From Anaerolineales bacterium UBA6055 (GTDB lineage: Bacteria > Chloroflexota > Anaerolineae > Aggregatilineales > Phototrophicaceae): DNA of 64,000 nucleotides. A program made the position numbers and the translations under genes. Positions 43,045-53,631 of the stretch are shown here, one piece after another. Location of the stretch: positions 340,869 to 404,868 of the forward strand of contig DIYL01000059.1 of the NCBI GenBank assembly GCA_002428985.1, given 5' to 3'. The notes under the pieces were generated by a model. The model made no database searches. It saw only the letters and a list, made by a program, of their open reading frames with translations, and was not told where the DNA came from. Position 1 is the stretch's first letter, and every line of letters begins with the position of its first letter.

Positions 43045-44328
43045 CTAATCTGTTGGTAGTGTTTTAATCTTAGGGGTTACATGCCATCGACGCGAAATCA
43101 ATAAGAAAGCACATGCAGTAAACACAGATAACGTCAAGCTACTTGAAAACGCAAAAACGATAAACGAGGAGTGGTAGGGTCTCCCAATACTGTATCCTGT
43201 ACTTAATTGAACTAGGCAAGCAAGTATCCCTGCTATGATCCAAATAGCACTAGCCATTCTGTCTATGCGCGTCAAAAGAATCGACTGTAATACAATGGGA
43301 ATTGCAAACCATAGAAATATGACAGTATTTGTATCGAGAATAAGTATCTCTTGATCTACTAGTAGATAAAACACACCCACCATAGACCACCCAATAAATG
43401 TGCCCCATTGCCAATGCGACAGTATTTGACCTGTCAGTTGCTTAATCAACCAGTGTTGTGCAATTCCTAGAATAAGTCCGAAGATCGCATAGCTGAAAAG
43501 GACATACCATTCAACCGACCATAAAATCGGGTACAAAAACGACTCGAAACGTATATTACGCCCAGGCTCAAATGACAAAAGCATACCACCTAATGCTATG
43601 AGATTGACTGTTATCCAGAGTATGAAAAATGCTACGGGCGAAAGGCTTTCACGATAATGAGGTTTGACTTTATGATACATATCTCGTTTAGGTACAAAAC
43701 GGAATGAAAGATTTGACATCAGGTACATCATAACAAAACCTGTCCCTAGAGCTTGGAAGGCAGTCCCCATGATAAGTGCCATCCTTTGGCTACTTAGCGA
43801 TTGACCGCCGACAAATATTACAGCAATTGCAACAACTGTCGATATAATCCCTACCAAGCCGATCAGCCATCCATGCTTTGTAATTCTCATCATAGCTAGC
43901 GACTGAAACATTGCCATCGTACCAAACCAGAGTAGAATTTCGTTGCCAGCCCATATACTCGTACCCCCAATAGATGTACCCAATGGATGATAACCAAGCC
44001 CACCAACTGCCATACCTAAAACGGTTGTTAGTATCCAAAATTTAGGGATAAATCTATAGCGTCGTTGTAACAGCCCTCCATGGATTGATGCTAGAACAGT
44101 ACCTGCAATTAACCCAATAAACAGCTCTGTACGCCATATTGTCGTATGACCATATCCACCCCTCATCCAAAAATTCAAATCGCATAACTCTTGGATAAAT
44201 GGTTTTTCATAAAGAAAGATGAATAACCACACAACACCATAAGCACCACCCCATAGTAGTAGAAACGGCACATGGTGCAATCTAGATGTATCATCTTGAG
44301 GCATTGCCGACAAAATATGTTGTATCAT
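43045..44328 (-). CDS. Multi-pass membrane protein of unknown function
   Basis: 427 residues with about 11 hydrophobic helices and short polar loops; no cofactor site or transporter motif that I recognise. FLLLWGGAYGVVWLFIFLYE and GYHPLGTSIGGTSIWAGNEI are distinctive pieces. GAGGAA precedes the ATG. No neighbour explains it. Confidence 0.6.
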   Translation of the reverse strand: MIQHILSAMPQDDTSRLHHVPFLLLWGGAYGVVWLFIFLYEKPFIQELCDLNFWMRGGYGHTTIWRTELFIGLIAGTVLASIHGGLLQRRYRFIPKFWILTTVLGMAVGGLGYHPLGTSIGGTSIWAGNEILLWFGTMAMFQSLAMMRITKHGWLIGLVGIISTVVAIAVIFVGGQSLSSQRMALIMGTAFQALGTGFVMMYLMSNLSFRFVPKRDMYHKVKPHYRESLSPVAFFILWITVNLIALGGMLLSFEPGRNIRFESFLYPILWSVEWYVLFSYAIFGLILGIAQHWLIKQLTGQILSHWQWGTFIGWSMVGVFYLLVDQEILILDTNTVIFLWFAIPIVLQSILLTRIDRMASAIWIIAGILACLVQLSTGYSIGRPYHSSFIVFAFSSSLTLSVFTACAFLLISRRWHVTPKIKTLPTD

Positions 44329-44473
44329 CGCTGAAAGTTCCTCTTAACCCAACATGACAATAGTATAGGGCATCTTTAAACCCGTTATCGAATCCCATAG
44401 GTTAATCGTAGTTTTATTAATTGGATGGTCTAATTTATGTAACAGGTTTATGAGGAGTTTAATGATTGCTAGC

Positions 44474-44497
44474 GGACAACACAGGTGTTGTCCCTAC
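44474..44497 (+). repeat. Palindromic repeat with CCTAC tail, copy at 44.5 kb
   Basis: GGACAACAC, AG loop, GTGTTGTCC (9-bp perfect stem), then CTAC. The arm sequence differs from the 11-kb and 40.7-kb copies but is again perfectly self-complementary. Confidence 0.75.
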
Positions 44498-44522
44498 AGT
44501 AACGGCGTATCTGTGTAATTTA

Positions 44523-44549
44523 TAGGGCGATGAGATAGCACCGCCCCTA
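44523..44549 (-). terminator. Hairpin after ccdA-like gene
   Basis: TAGGGCG and CGCCCCTA pair (one bulge) 19 bp past the stop at 44568. Weak, without a T run. Confidence 0.4.
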
Positions 44550-44567
44550 GTTTTGTGATTATCTGAT

Positions 44568-45377
44568 TTATGCGGTTGTCATTTCGGTGTTTGCATCGTC
44601 GCTGATTTCGCGTTGATAGACAAACCAGCCGACCCCAACCGTCAAGGCTAGTGCAACTGCCCAATAGATCAATTGTGTCGCTTGGTCAAGGTAGAAGTCT
44701 GTATTGACCTGTGGCAGGATTTCGGTCAAGAATCCGAAGATACCAATGGCAATCAACAGAACACCGGATGCGCGAGTGAGTACGTCATGATGTTGGGATA
44801 ACCAGCCAACGATGCGACGTTGTAATGGTAGCGCCATCAATGGCAGGACTAGTAGGGGCCAGCCAAAGCCAACTCCGAATGATAAGAAATAGATCAACTC
44901 TGTTGCGAGGCTACCACCTTCGGCTGTACCGAGTAAGAATGCGGTTGTGATGATGGGACCAGTACAAGGCAAGGTCATCGGGCCGAACAACAAACCGTAG
45001 ACATAAGCCGTCACATAACGGTTGCTGAGCATAGGGGCTTGTGCCGTTTGGAGTTTGGCAAATAGATTGCGCCCACTCAATAAGATCAGACCGAAGCCGA
45101 TCACAAGGATATAGATGGCGGGCAGTACCAACGTCAGGATATTGCCGAAGGAGGCTTGGATCAGGAAGAGTGCGCCACCAATCATAACCATCATGGTGAG
45201 TACCCCTGCTAAAACAAGGAATCCTAAGAAAGCCGATCCGCCGAGCGTACGTTTTTCGTTACTGTTGCCTGCGAGGAAGGCAATAAGACCGGGATAAAGT
45301 GGCAATAAACACGCATTCGTGAGAATCGCGAGATTGCCTAAGATAAATTGTTGACTGAGTTCGTTTAGATCTAGCAT
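44568..45377 (-). CDS. CcdA-family thiol-disulfide membrane transporter
   Basis: 269 residues from the ATG at 45377 (AGGAAA upstream; a longer frame runs to 45413). Six or more membrane helices. The two redox Cys of the family are in TNACLLPLYPG and FGPMTLPCTGPI. It moves reducing power across the membrane for cytochrome c maturation or other extracellular thiols. No ResA/CcsX partner is next to it. Confidence 0.8.
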   Translation of the reverse strand: MLDLNELSQQFILGNLAILTNACLLPLYPGLIAFLAGNSNEKRTLGGSAFLGFLVLAGVLTMMVMIGGALFLIQASFGNILTLVLPAIYILVIGFGLILLSGRNLFAKLQTAQAPMLSNRYVTAYVYGLLFGPMTLPCTGPIITTAFLLGTAEGGSLATELIYFLSFGVGFGWPLLVLPLMALPLQRRIVGWLSQHHDVLTRASGVLLIAIGIFGFLTEILPQVNTDFYLDQATQLIYWAVALALTVGVGWFVYQREISDDANTEMTTA

Positions 45378-45461
45378 ATGTGTTTTCCTAGTTTCTCCAA
45401 CACCTATTAGCAAAAACCATGGCGATAATATCGTTTAAATATTGTGGAAAACTTACCTATG

Positions 45462-47330
45462 TTAATCGAGATTGACAGACAGCGTATAATTCGCATTGAC
45501 CATCGTCTGTTGTGCAATCGGCGACACGGCAATCAGCACCATGTCTACCCCGTCGCGTAGTGGTATCGTCCATGTGGACTCGGGTGTCTGCGCGAGCCAA
45601 CGCGATACCGTTACATCTTGCCCGATAACCTGTACGGCTTGTACCCATGTGCGCTGTGGCACACGATTATCGGTGCGAATCCAGCCTTGTGCATCCCATG
45701 CTTGGATGTCATCTTCAAAGCTGTCGACATAACCGATTTCATCAATGCGTAGGTTATCAATTGCGATACCGTGACGGACAGATGCGGCATCCGTTATGAC
45801 TTCGAACCGCAATAAAATGTTTTGTCCAGCATAGGTATCTAGTGATACACGCTCCTCAACCCAGCCGAATGATTGTCCGGTATATCCGATACCATAAGCA
45901 CGGTTATATGGATTTCGGCTGCGGGTTGTTGTCGCAGGTAAAATGTCCCACATATTTCCATTATCGGTGCTAATCATTACATAAGAATAATCCCAAAATT
46001 CTTCGAGATCATACCATGTTCGATAGGTCAATGTGGCTGTATCGGTTGCTCTCAGGTCAATTGCGCGGGTTAAGGTCACATCACTATAGTCAGCGGCGAC
46101 TGCATACATCATGTGATTTTCATTAAAAACTGTGGCAGGAATTAATCCAACCGCCTCGGGTTGTGACAGTGAAATGGTCATCGTATCAGCTTCCCCAAAA
46201 CGAAACGCCGTATAATAATCAGTGCTGTATTGACCTGTTTGGCGCGTGGTTCGATAAGGATACTCGACGATACTGGCTAGTGGTCGGGCAGAGGGTAAGT
46301 TGCGGTCAAGGGTGGTATAGCCGTAGCCTGTGGCTGGATCTCGAAAGTAGTTGGCTAGCGACCAATCCGCAAAAAATTCGTCGGGGGTGCTCCCATCAAT
46401 CGCTGATAATACCGCGGCTAATCCCGCGAGACCATCTAAGGGTTCGTTGCTCCATTGGCGCAATGCATCCAGCCCATAACGTTCCGAGAAGTAAGTGACC
46501 AGCAAAAAGACCGCGCCATAGCGTTCGTAACGGCGGTTATCAGCGACCCAATGATTGATTTGCACATCGGGATTATTGAGGAATCCAATCACTTGTGACC
46601 GTCCGGCATCCCACCCGATGTGATGTTCGGTATAAGTCGAAAAACCTTCGTCTAACCATGTGGCTTCGTTACGATCAATAAAGTGGCGCAACACATGCTG
46701 ATATTCGTGGGCGATGATGGTTAGAACATTAACACTCAAAATATCGTATGTCCCGAACGCCGATAAATTGATGACCATCATTTCGTGTTGATTGCTATTG
46801 GGCAAGATGCTACGGGGATACGCATGCACATCCGAAAAATACCCACCGATGGCGTTATCGAGACCTGTCACCATCAGGATATACAATCGGTTATCGCCAT
46901 CAATACCGGGTGGTTCGGTCACGCCCCACAACTCTTGGACTTGTTGCACGATGGCCGTATCGACCAAATCAACAAATTGGCGGGCTATAGCTAGTTCAAT
47001 CGGTGAGCCGACTTCAACCCACAGCAAGACATTATCGGACATACCAAGTAATTCAGCCGTTTTGACTTGTTCTTGTTGGACGGCGGTATTGGCGACGGTG
47101 AATAATTTGGTGTTGCCGAGTTGATAGACAGGCGGTGATGACGGCGGGACATAATTTGACTGGATACCGCGTAATCGGCGGGCGATGTCAATCGGGTCAT
47201 TGGGTGGGAGAATCGCTTGGTTGAGCGCATCAACTGTTGGGAAGTCGCTATCTTGCGCGTGGGCGATGCTTACAAAACAGAGGCAAATACAGAGCGTCGT
47301 CAAGCGAATTGTCTGCCATAATACATGCAT
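45462..47330 (-). CDS. Secreted zinc metallopeptidase with immune-inhibitor-A-like C-terminal domain
   Basis: 622 residues from the ATG at 47330, chosen because AGGA lies 8 nt upstream and a signal peptide follows (cleavage at AHA-Q); the frame is open to 47369. The zinc site is HEYQHVLRHF (about 207) with the third-ligand Glu in WLDEGFSTYTEHH. Beta-sandwich-like segments about 390-580 (RTWYDLEEFWDYSYVMISTD, LLRFEVITDAASVRHGIAID) recall the C-terminal part of M6 immune-inhibitor-A peptidases. It acts outside the cell. Confidence 0.75.
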   Translation of the reverse strand: MHVLWQTIRLTTLCICLCFVSIAHAQDSDFPTVDALNQAILPPNDPIDIARRLRGIQSNYVPPSSPPVYQLGNTKLFTVANTAVQQEQVKTAELLGMSDNVLLWVEVGSPIELAIARQFVDLVDTAIVQQVQELWGVTEPPGIDGDNRLYILMVTGLDNAIGGYFSDVHAYPRSILPNSNQHEMMVINLSAFGTYDILSVNVLTIIAHEYQHVLRHFIDRNEATWLDEGFSTYTEHHIGWDAGRSQVIGFLNNPDVQINHWVADNRRYERYGAVFLLVTYFSERYGLDALRQWSNEPLDGLAGLAAVLSAIDGSTPDEFFADWSLANYFRDPATGYGYTTLDRNLPSARPLASIVEYPYRTTRQTGQYSTDYYTAFRFGEADTMTISLSQPEAVGLIPATVFNENHMMYAVAADYSDVTLTRAIDLRATDTATLTYRTWYDLEEFWDYSYVMISTDNGNMWDILPATTTRSRNPYNRAYGIGYTGQSFGWVEERVSLDTYAGQNILLRFEVITDAASVRHGIAIDNLRIDEIGYVDSFEDDIQAWDAQGWIRTDNRVPQRTWVQAVQVIGQDVTVSRWLAQTPESTWTIPLRDGVDMVLIAVSPIAQQTMVNANYTLSVNLD

Positions 47331-47470
47331 AGATGGTGTCCTATTGTGATGATGTCCTAATTGTAACAAGCAATATCACAGATGCCACCTATTCAGCCGA
47401 ATAGAGTTAAGAACCTAAAAAGCTTTTATCACCACAGAGAAAGACAAAAGCCTTAAGGTTAAAAAGAGGC

Positions 47471-48505
47471 ATGATGATTACTGAATTGACACCGGAACAA
47501 GAAGCTCAATTAGAAGTTTATGCGCACAAATGGCGTGACATTGCATTGTCAACTGAGCCTGCGAACCGTCCTGAGGCAGAAAAAGGTGTGCGCATGGCAT
47601 ATGAATCAGCAGGTTTCATGCCACCGGAAAAAATTATTTGGTACGAATCCCCGATGCAGATGTTAACATTTTCATTTCCAGAGCTTGAGCAAGATATAAG
47701 TGAGAGTTTCAATCTTCCACAAAGAGTAATGGAGATTAATGCCGAGATTTATAGATATGGTGAACATGATGCTTTACCATTCTTGCGTAAAGTAGCCTTC
47801 GAACTATGTGAACAAGTTTGGAACACAAATAGGTTAACTTATTCTGCACTCGAACAATACTTAGTCGAACTCACACCACTAAATATCAGTCGATTACAAC
47901 AGTTTCAGACACTACAACACAAAATAATTACGTTTCTCGATTATCTCAACGACCAATGTAAATTTGAGATCATTCAAGCCAACGCATGTCTCCGTGTGGC
48001 ACAGAATCTAAAATGTTTTGCTATGTACCCAAATACATGTCTTGCAATCGAAAATCAAAATATTCTTAATCTCGATGACGAAGACCGTGCCCACTGTGAG
48101 GATGGGCTGGCGATTGGGTATCCGGATGGGTGGGGAGTATATGCGTGGCATGGGGTCCGTGTTCCAGAAGGTGTCATTATGCGACCGCATGACATCACGC
48201 CGAACAAGATTCTCGACGAGGATAATGCCGAAGTTGCGCGGGTGATGCTTGAACGCTATGGACAAGATAATTTCATCCGTGATGGCGGTTTCAAGCAGGT
48301 GCAATCCGATGATTATGGGGATTTGTATCGGATTGAGTTTCATAATGGTGATGAGCCAATAGTCGCGGTTAAAGTCAACGATGCGAGCACCGACCGCGAA
48401 TATTTTTTATATGTTCCCTCGCATATTCAGTCGGCGCATGAGGGAGTTGCGTGGACGTTCGGCTATGATAATGTGACGGATTATAATCCGGATAAAGAGA
48501 CTTAA
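47471..48505 (+). CDS. DUF6745-domain protein
   Basis: 344 residues. The family's N-terminal signature is ELTPEQEAQLEVYAHKWRDI with ALSTEP and PEKIIWYESP, and its C-terminal signature is NAEVARVMLERYG, DYGDLYRIEFHNGDEPIVAV and VAWTFGYDN ending in DKET. Function is unknown. The middle section is relatively A/T-rich. Its stop overlaps the stop of the convergent glycosyltransferase gene by 4 bp. Confidence 0.8.
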   Translation: MMITELTPEQEAQLEVYAHKWRDIALSTEPANRPEAEKGVRMAYESAGFMPPEKIIWYESPMQMLTFSFPELEQDISESFNLPQRVMEINAEIYRYGEHDALPFLRKVAFELCEQVWNTNRLTYSALEQYLVELTPLNISRLQQFQTLQHKIITFLDYLNDQCKFEIIQANACLRVAQNLKCFAMYPNTCLAIENQNILNLDDEDRAHCEDGLAIGYPDGWGVYAWHGVRVPEGVIMRPHDITPNKILDEDNAEVARVMLERYGQDNFIRDGGFKQVQSDDYGDLYRIEFHNGDEPIVAVKVNDASTDREYFLYVPSHIQSAHEGVAWTFGYDNVTDYNPDKET

Positions 48506-50433
48506 GTTGATGGATTATCGACAGACACCCATGCCATCCCAATGAAAAAGCCCCAGAATAAATCTTCTTCAGATTCGACAACGGGCTGATGAAATCCAAA
48601 TTCATGTTGCATGGCGATGCGCAATAGATGTGGTCCGCGCGGGCTATCTGCGGGGATGTCGAGACATAATGTTTCATCGTAGACATCGCCTGTCGTAAAT
48701 GCGGGTAAGTCAAAGGTTGCTTCGGCACGGGGTGTATTGAATCCCTGTGTGAGTGACACAAGTAAATGCCAATCATCGCCGACGTCTTGCAATGCTTCTA
48801 GTTTAATTGGGAAGCAGAATTCGCTACCTGTCTCGGCGTAGTAACGATGCCCGATACCACTATGAAAGTCTAGCAATTTGCCGAATCCGCCTGCATAAAA
48901 ACTAAGATCGAGGGTTGCATTGGTCAACGTGTCGATGCGGTCAAAGCGGTAGAACACCATATTTTGTACGGAATCGCGATAGCCAATTGTGCGTCCTTCG
49001 GCGAGTTGTGGGAGGGTGTACCACGTCTTAGATGAATCACTCGGTAAAATCGCCCAGATTGAGTCAGCGGAGTCGATGCGGTCAACAAAGTCGTAAAGTT
49101 GTTCGGGTACAAAATCGTTCCAGCCGACATCTATCGAAATGCCACGTTTGAAGTCGTATTGACGGGCATAATAGGTAGCGACGTTGTGCGGGATAAAATC
49201 GAGAATTGCGGGTTCATCAGATTGGCGCTCGGCTTGTAATTGTTCGAGCGCATCTTCCCAACGTGGTTTGTCACCCCAGTACACACTATAGGTCGTTACT
49301 TGTGTGATGATAAGCCACGCCAGAATAAAAATCCCAACAATCCCACCGGCAGTCTGTAGCTTAAAGCGACTCAATATCGAGGGGGATGTCGTTAGATGAC
49401 GCAAACCATAGGCTGCGACAAGCATCAATGCAGGTAAGCTGACGAGTGTGTAACGTGCAACCAACACAGCACGTCCGGTGGCATTAATTGCTAACAAGCC
49501 CAAAGGTGTCACGACAAACCACAGTACCAGCAAAATCATGGCGTGCTGTGCATTGCGTTGGCGCAAACATAGGAATCCGCCACCAATGATAAATCCGATG
49601 AAAAATAATCCACCGTGGCTACTGGTCATGATGTCCCATAACCATGTTACCGTTCCCCATTCGGTCGGGAAGACTACCACGCCGAGTGGTCCATTAGGGT
49701 GTCCGGTTAGTTGTTCGAGGGCAAATGGGAGCCACGGCAAAAAGACAATGAATCCGGTCACATGGGGTAACAGCCAGCGACCAACACCCATAAATGCGCG
49801 TTCACGGATGAAGTAGTAGGCTTGGAATAATAGCATCCCAATAATTACGAGCGCTCCGATGTAATGCGTGTGCATCAACAAGCCCATATACACACCCATA
49901 ATCAGCCCGTTGCGCACTGTCGGCTGACGATACCAGCGCACCATCGCGAGCATCAGCAGAATGGTCAGGGCAACCAACAGCGTATACATGCGGGCTTCGC
50001 GGTTATAGTAGATGTAAAAGTGGGCGATACCGAGTAGTAATGCAGCAAGTAATCCTGTGGGACGGTCGAATAAGGTGCGTCCGAGGGAATACATCGCAGC
50101 TAGCCCAATTAATCCGAAGAAGATCGATGGTAAGCGCAATAACCAGACTGCTTCCCCCATTACTAACGTCCAGATATCCAGTGCATAATAATAGAGGAGC
50201 GGATGAACATCCCCACGTCCGCGTTCAAATACGCCAGCGAGGCTATCAATCACATAGCGGGCACTCTGGCGCAAGCCATCCGGTTCATCAGCATCATGAT
50301 GGACAATAAACGCCGTAAACCCTTCGTCATACCAGATGCTCTCACGATCTAGGTGAAAGACCGCAATCCATGCACTCAATAGTAAAACAGCCACCATCCC
50401 CATGTAATATCCAGCGCGTGGTATGTGTGCCAT
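48502..50433 (-). CDS. ArnT/PMT-like GT39-family membrane glycosyltransferase
   Basis: 643 residues. About 11-12 membrane helices fill residues 10-400, with the GT39-type acidic pair in IWYDEGFTAFIVHH near the N-terminus. A soluble C-terminal domain of about 230 residues is beta-rich. The family transfers sugars from polyprenyl carriers to lipids or proteins on the outer face of the membrane. GAGGATG precedes the ATG. Confidence 0.75.
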   Translation of the reverse strand: MAHIPRAGYYMGMVAVLLLSAWIAVFHLDRESIWYDEGFTAFIVHHDADEPDGLRQSARYVIDSLAGVFERGRGDVHPLLYYYALDIWTLVMGEAVWLLRLPSIFFGLIGLAAMYSLGRTLFDRPTGLLAALLLGIAHFYIYYNREARMYTLLVALTILLMLAMVRWYRQPTVRNGLIMGVYMGLLMHTHYIGALVIIGMLLFQAYYFIRERAFMGVGRWLLPHVTGFIVFLPWLPFALEQLTGHPNGPLGVVVFPTEWGTVTWLWDIMTSSHGGLFFIGFIIGGGFLCLRQRNAQHAMILLVLWFVVTPLGLLAINATGRAVLVARYTLVSLPALMLVAAYGLRHLTTSPSILSRFKLQTAGGIVGIFILAWLIITQVTTYSVYWGDKPRWEDALEQLQAERQSDEPAILDFIPHNVATYYARQYDFKRGISIDVGWNDFVPEQLYDFVDRIDSADSIWAILPSDSSKTWYTLPQLAEGRTIGYRDSVQNMVFYRFDRIDTLTNATLDLSFYAGGFGKLLDFHSGIGHRYYAETGSEFCFPIKLEALQDVGDDWHLLVSLTQGFNTPRAEATFDLPAFTTGDVYDETLCLDIPADSPRGPHLLRIAMQHEFGFHQPVVESEEDLFWGFFIGMAWVSVDNPST

Positions 50434-50537
50434 GTGTCATCCTCTTCCTAGGTCAATCTGCGCCGATTTTAACACAGCTAGAGACATAATAGACAACAGC
50501 GTAGGGAAGGCGGTGTTCGGATCTAAGAGCGATGCCG

Positions 50538-53132
50538 TTAAGTCATATCGCGGGTCATATTTTTTAGGAGTTGGTCTTGGGTGACATCGACAAATTGATT
50601 GACGGCAGCCTGCCATGCCTCGTCACCGATATGTTGTTGTAGGCGATAGGTAAGCGGTTGAAGGAAGTATGTGTTCACAATCGTGGCGCTACCAGAGTAG
50701 GTATTTAATGTTTTACCTGATAAGCTGGCGACAATCGGGACACAGGTTTCTATATCACGCTGATGCCATAAATAGGTGGCATAGGCGATAATTAGAATGG
50801 CTGGTTGCCATGATCTCATAGCAATAGCTTCAAGTCCTTTGGTAATTGCTGTCCGTGCATCCGTTAAATTATCTTGCAATAGATGGATTAAGCTCAAAAA
50901 TCCATAAATATCAGCAGTCCCCCGATAATCTTTGATCTGGCGGTGAACTTGTAAACTGCGCTCTAATGTTGCTTGTGCTTGTTGGAAATTTGTCATGAGG
51001 ATGTAGGATAGGCCCTCAGTTGTCAAAACATATGAGAGGCGATCTAACTCACCGAGTTCCTCACAGATTTCACGGCTTTGTTTAAGCAATTCTTGTGCTT
51101 GCTCAAGTTCTTCTTCCTCCATTGACCACAAGCCTAGGGTCGTTAAACGGCGTGCTTCGCCTGCACGATCACCAATTTCTCTTTTGAGTTGCAGGCTATA
51201 TTCCATGAGGTCGTTGGCTTTTTGTTGCTGTCCGCTATCTATATATCGAATTGCAATATTATTGGTCACCCGAGAGACGCCGCGAAGGTCGCCTAACTTT
51301 TCGTAGATGTCTAATGCCTGTCGATAATGTTGGTTCAGTTTATCTTGTGCGGATTCGCCTGAACCTGAATTTGAGAGAACAAGCGCGAGATAACTATGAC
51401 AGTTAGCAATCAACAGTTGGTTATCGGTCTTCAATGCATTGGCTAATGCAGACTCGAATAAGGGTAGGGCTGCAACTGCTGTATCTGCCATGTATCCTAA
51501 CTGTATTTGACCATATGCAATTAGTTCGACATCTTGCGTTTCGTCACTGTGTGCACCCAAATATCGGGCAGATTCAATCGCTTCGTCAATATATCCCAGG
51601 CGATCCGCATAAACGGAGTGCCAGTAATATAACATCGGATGGTCGGACAATTGCACAGCTTTTCTTATATAAGAGATAGCTTCTTGTACGCGTGACCGGA
51701 CCAGCCAGAATTCTCCATGTGCAAGAATTAAGTCTACGCCATGTTCGATATGATTGCCCTGCAGTGACCAATCGAGTGCGGCGCGCGTATTATCGGCTTC
51801 GCGCTCTAGTGCATCCAACGCGTCGAGATAGTGCCCGCTAAACATACGCTCAGCATGTGTTTTGGAACTGGTCATAAATGTCTCTAGATGGGTGTTCTTT
51901 GCATCATCCAACATCCCATACTCGACTAATTTTTCGCGGGCGTATTGGCGCACAAGTGGATGCATATCATAGCGTCGGTCGTAACTGTGATTGACAAGTG
52001 AGCGGTTGAGCAAGGTCTGCAAAGCACGTATGGATGTGCCGGTGACATTTTGAAATGCCTCGCGGGTAAAACCACCCCGAAAGACAGACGCTCTCATAAA
52101 CGCCTGTTGTTCGGTTTGAGTAAGTCGTTTCCATGTTGGGTCAATTACCGCGCGAATACTACGTTGACGTTCTGGCATGTCTGCCATCTCGGATTGTAAA
52201 AAGTCGAGACTCTGTTGGATTTCCTCTACAATTTCTGATACCGACAGCATATCAACCCACGTTGCCGCAAGGATGAGGGCAAGTGGCACACCACCCACCA
52301 ACCGCACAATATCATTAATATATGGTGTATCAGCATCTGTGAACTCGACATGCGGATACATTAGATTCGAGACTTCAATGAATAAAGTGTGCCCTTGTTC
52401 CATGACGGGTTCGAGGAAATATGCAGTTTCGGTTCGGAGATTGAGTTTTTCGCGAGTGGTCACAATGATTTTGACGCGGGAAGCATGCTTCAATATATCA
52501 GCGAGTAATGACATTCCACTAAGGACATGCTCGGCATTATCAAAGATGAGTAGTAACTCTTTTTCACGACAATAGTCGAATAAAACATCTTCCGTTTTTT
52601 TCGATCCGCTTATCGTCAAGCCCATACTGGAGACAACGAGTTGTGCAATATCATCAGGATTGCGAATTGAAGTCAGATCGATAAACAGCGCGCCACCTAT
52701 ATAGTTCCTACTGATGATATGCCCGACCTCTAATGACAAGCGAGATTTACCCATACCACCTGCACCGATAATCGAAACAAGCCGAATATCAGGACTATCC
52801 ATCAACGTGACAATTTCTTGTACATCTTGCTCGCGCCCGATGAATGGTCCTGTTGTTTCCGGTAGAATGAAGTGTTTTTTGTCGTTGGTGTCCGTTTGGG
52901 GATCATCGTTATCAACAATTAACCCCATCTGTCGTGCAAGGGCGATGGCTTCGGTACGTCGACTGGTGCCTAACTTGCTATAAATTTGCTTGTTGTACCA
53001 ACGCACTGTCCCAACTGTAATGAACAGGTTATCGGCAATTTCTTTATTACTTAAGCCGTTTGCCATATGATTGATGATTTCAAGTTCACGCGCCTTAAAA
53101 TCGTCCAATGGTTTGCTCAGTTGACTATCCAC
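50538..53132 (-). CDS. STAND-type transcriptional regulator: LuxR HTH, NB-ARC ATPase, TPR
   Basis: 864 residues from a GTG. The LuxR-type DNA-binding domain is at the N-terminus (about 12-68: KARELEIINHMANGLSNKEI, then YSKLGTSRRTEAI), the reverse of MalT/LAL proteins, which carry it at the end. A NB-ARC/STAND ATPase follows, with P-loop GAGGMGKS (123-130) and Walker B LLLIFDNAEH (about 194-203), and then at least eight TPR-like helical repeats. Such proteins multimerise on signal plus ATP and activate genes. Target genes and signal are unknown; the neighbours are DUF1330 and the glycosyltransferase. Confidence 0.85.
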   Translation of the reverse strand: MDSQLSKPLDDFKARELEIINHMANGLSNKEIADNLFITVGTVRWYNKQIYSKLGTSRRTEAIALARQMGLIVDNDDPQTDTNDKKHFILPETTGPFIGREQDVQEIVTLMDSPDIRLVSIIGAGGMGKSRLSLEVGHIISRNYIGGALFIDLTSIRNPDDIAQLVVSSMGLTISGSKKTEDVLFDYCREKELLLIFDNAEHVLSGMSLLADILKHASRVKIIVTTREKLNLRTETAYFLEPVMEQGHTLFIEVSNLMYPHVEFTDADTPYINDIVRLVGGVPLALILAATWVDMLSVSEIVEEIQQSLDFLQSEMADMPERQRSIRAVIDPTWKRLTQTEQQAFMRASVFRGGFTREAFQNVTGTSIRALQTLLNRSLVNHSYDRRYDMHPLVRQYAREKLVEYGMLDDAKNTHLETFMTSSKTHAERMFSGHYLDALDALEREADNTRAALDWSLQGNHIEHGVDLILAHGEFWLVRSRVQEAISYIRKAVQLSDHPMLYYWHSVYADRLGYIDEAIESARYLGAHSDETQDVELIAYGQIQLGYMADTAVAALPLFESALANALKTDNQLLIANCHSYLALVLSNSGSGESAQDKLNQHYRQALDIYEKLGDLRGVSRVTNNIAIRYIDSGQQQKANDLMEYSLQLKREIGDRAGEARRLTTLGLWSMEEEELEQAQELLKQSREICEELGELDRLSYVLTTEGLSYILMTNFQQAQATLERSLQVHRQIKDYRGTADIYGFLSLIHLLQDNLTDARTAITKGLEAIAMRSWQPAILIIAYATYLWHQRDIETCVPIVASLSGKTLNTYSGSATIVNTYFLQPLTYRLQQHIGDEAWQAAVNQFVDVTQDQLLKNMTRDMT

Positions 53133-53241
53133 CCTGTTCGCCCCTGCCCCAAATCGTCAAGTTGTTCACACTTTCATTATAATAACTTCACCAAATCGAG
53201 CTAATACCTCTACCATCTACATTAACGGATTCAAACGCCTT

Positions 53242-53532
53242 CTACTCAAGTCCTTCGACAACCACGAATGACGCTTCGGCAGCATCTTTACGGACTTCAA
53301 TCGCCGCTTGATATTCATCCGAGTAGTACATTTGCTTCGCGGCTTCAACGCTATCAAACTTGACAACTACCATTCGATCGGTGACTTCAGGTCCTTCAAG
53401 TGTGACTTTTTCACCACCGCGTGCTACAAATTTCCCGCCGTATTTTTCAAGAATCGCGGGGGTTAGTTTCATATATTCGCCGTATTGTTCCATATCCGTG
53501 ACATTGACTCGTACAACTAAATAAGCTGGCAT
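53242..53532 (-). CDS. DUF1330-family protein
   Basis: 96 residues, a complete ferredoxin-like dimeric alpha-beta barrel: AYLVVRVNVTDMEQYGEY, GGKFVARGG, VVVKFDSVEAAKQMYYSDEY. AAGGAG precedes the ATG. Function unknown. Confidence 0.85.
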   Translation of the reverse strand: MPAYLVVRVNVTDMEQYGEYMKLTPAILEKYGGKFVARGGEKVTLEGPEVTDRMVVVKFDSVEAAKQMYYSDEYQAAIEVRKDAAEASFVVVEGLE

Positions 53533-53605
53533 TGTGTTCTCCTTAATTAAGCACGTATTTCTTCGTTTATATTATGGAATCTGAAAAGAAATTGGATATT
53601 GGTTG

Positions 53606-53631
53606 GTAGGCGAGGCATGCCTCGCCCCTAC
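53606..53631 (+). repeat. Palindromic repeat, copy at 53.6 kb
   Basis: GGCGAGGCATGCCTCGCC is a perfect 18-bp palindrome, with GTA before it and CCTAC after, so the whole is nearly symmetric (GTAGG...CCCCTAC). Confidence 0.8.
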
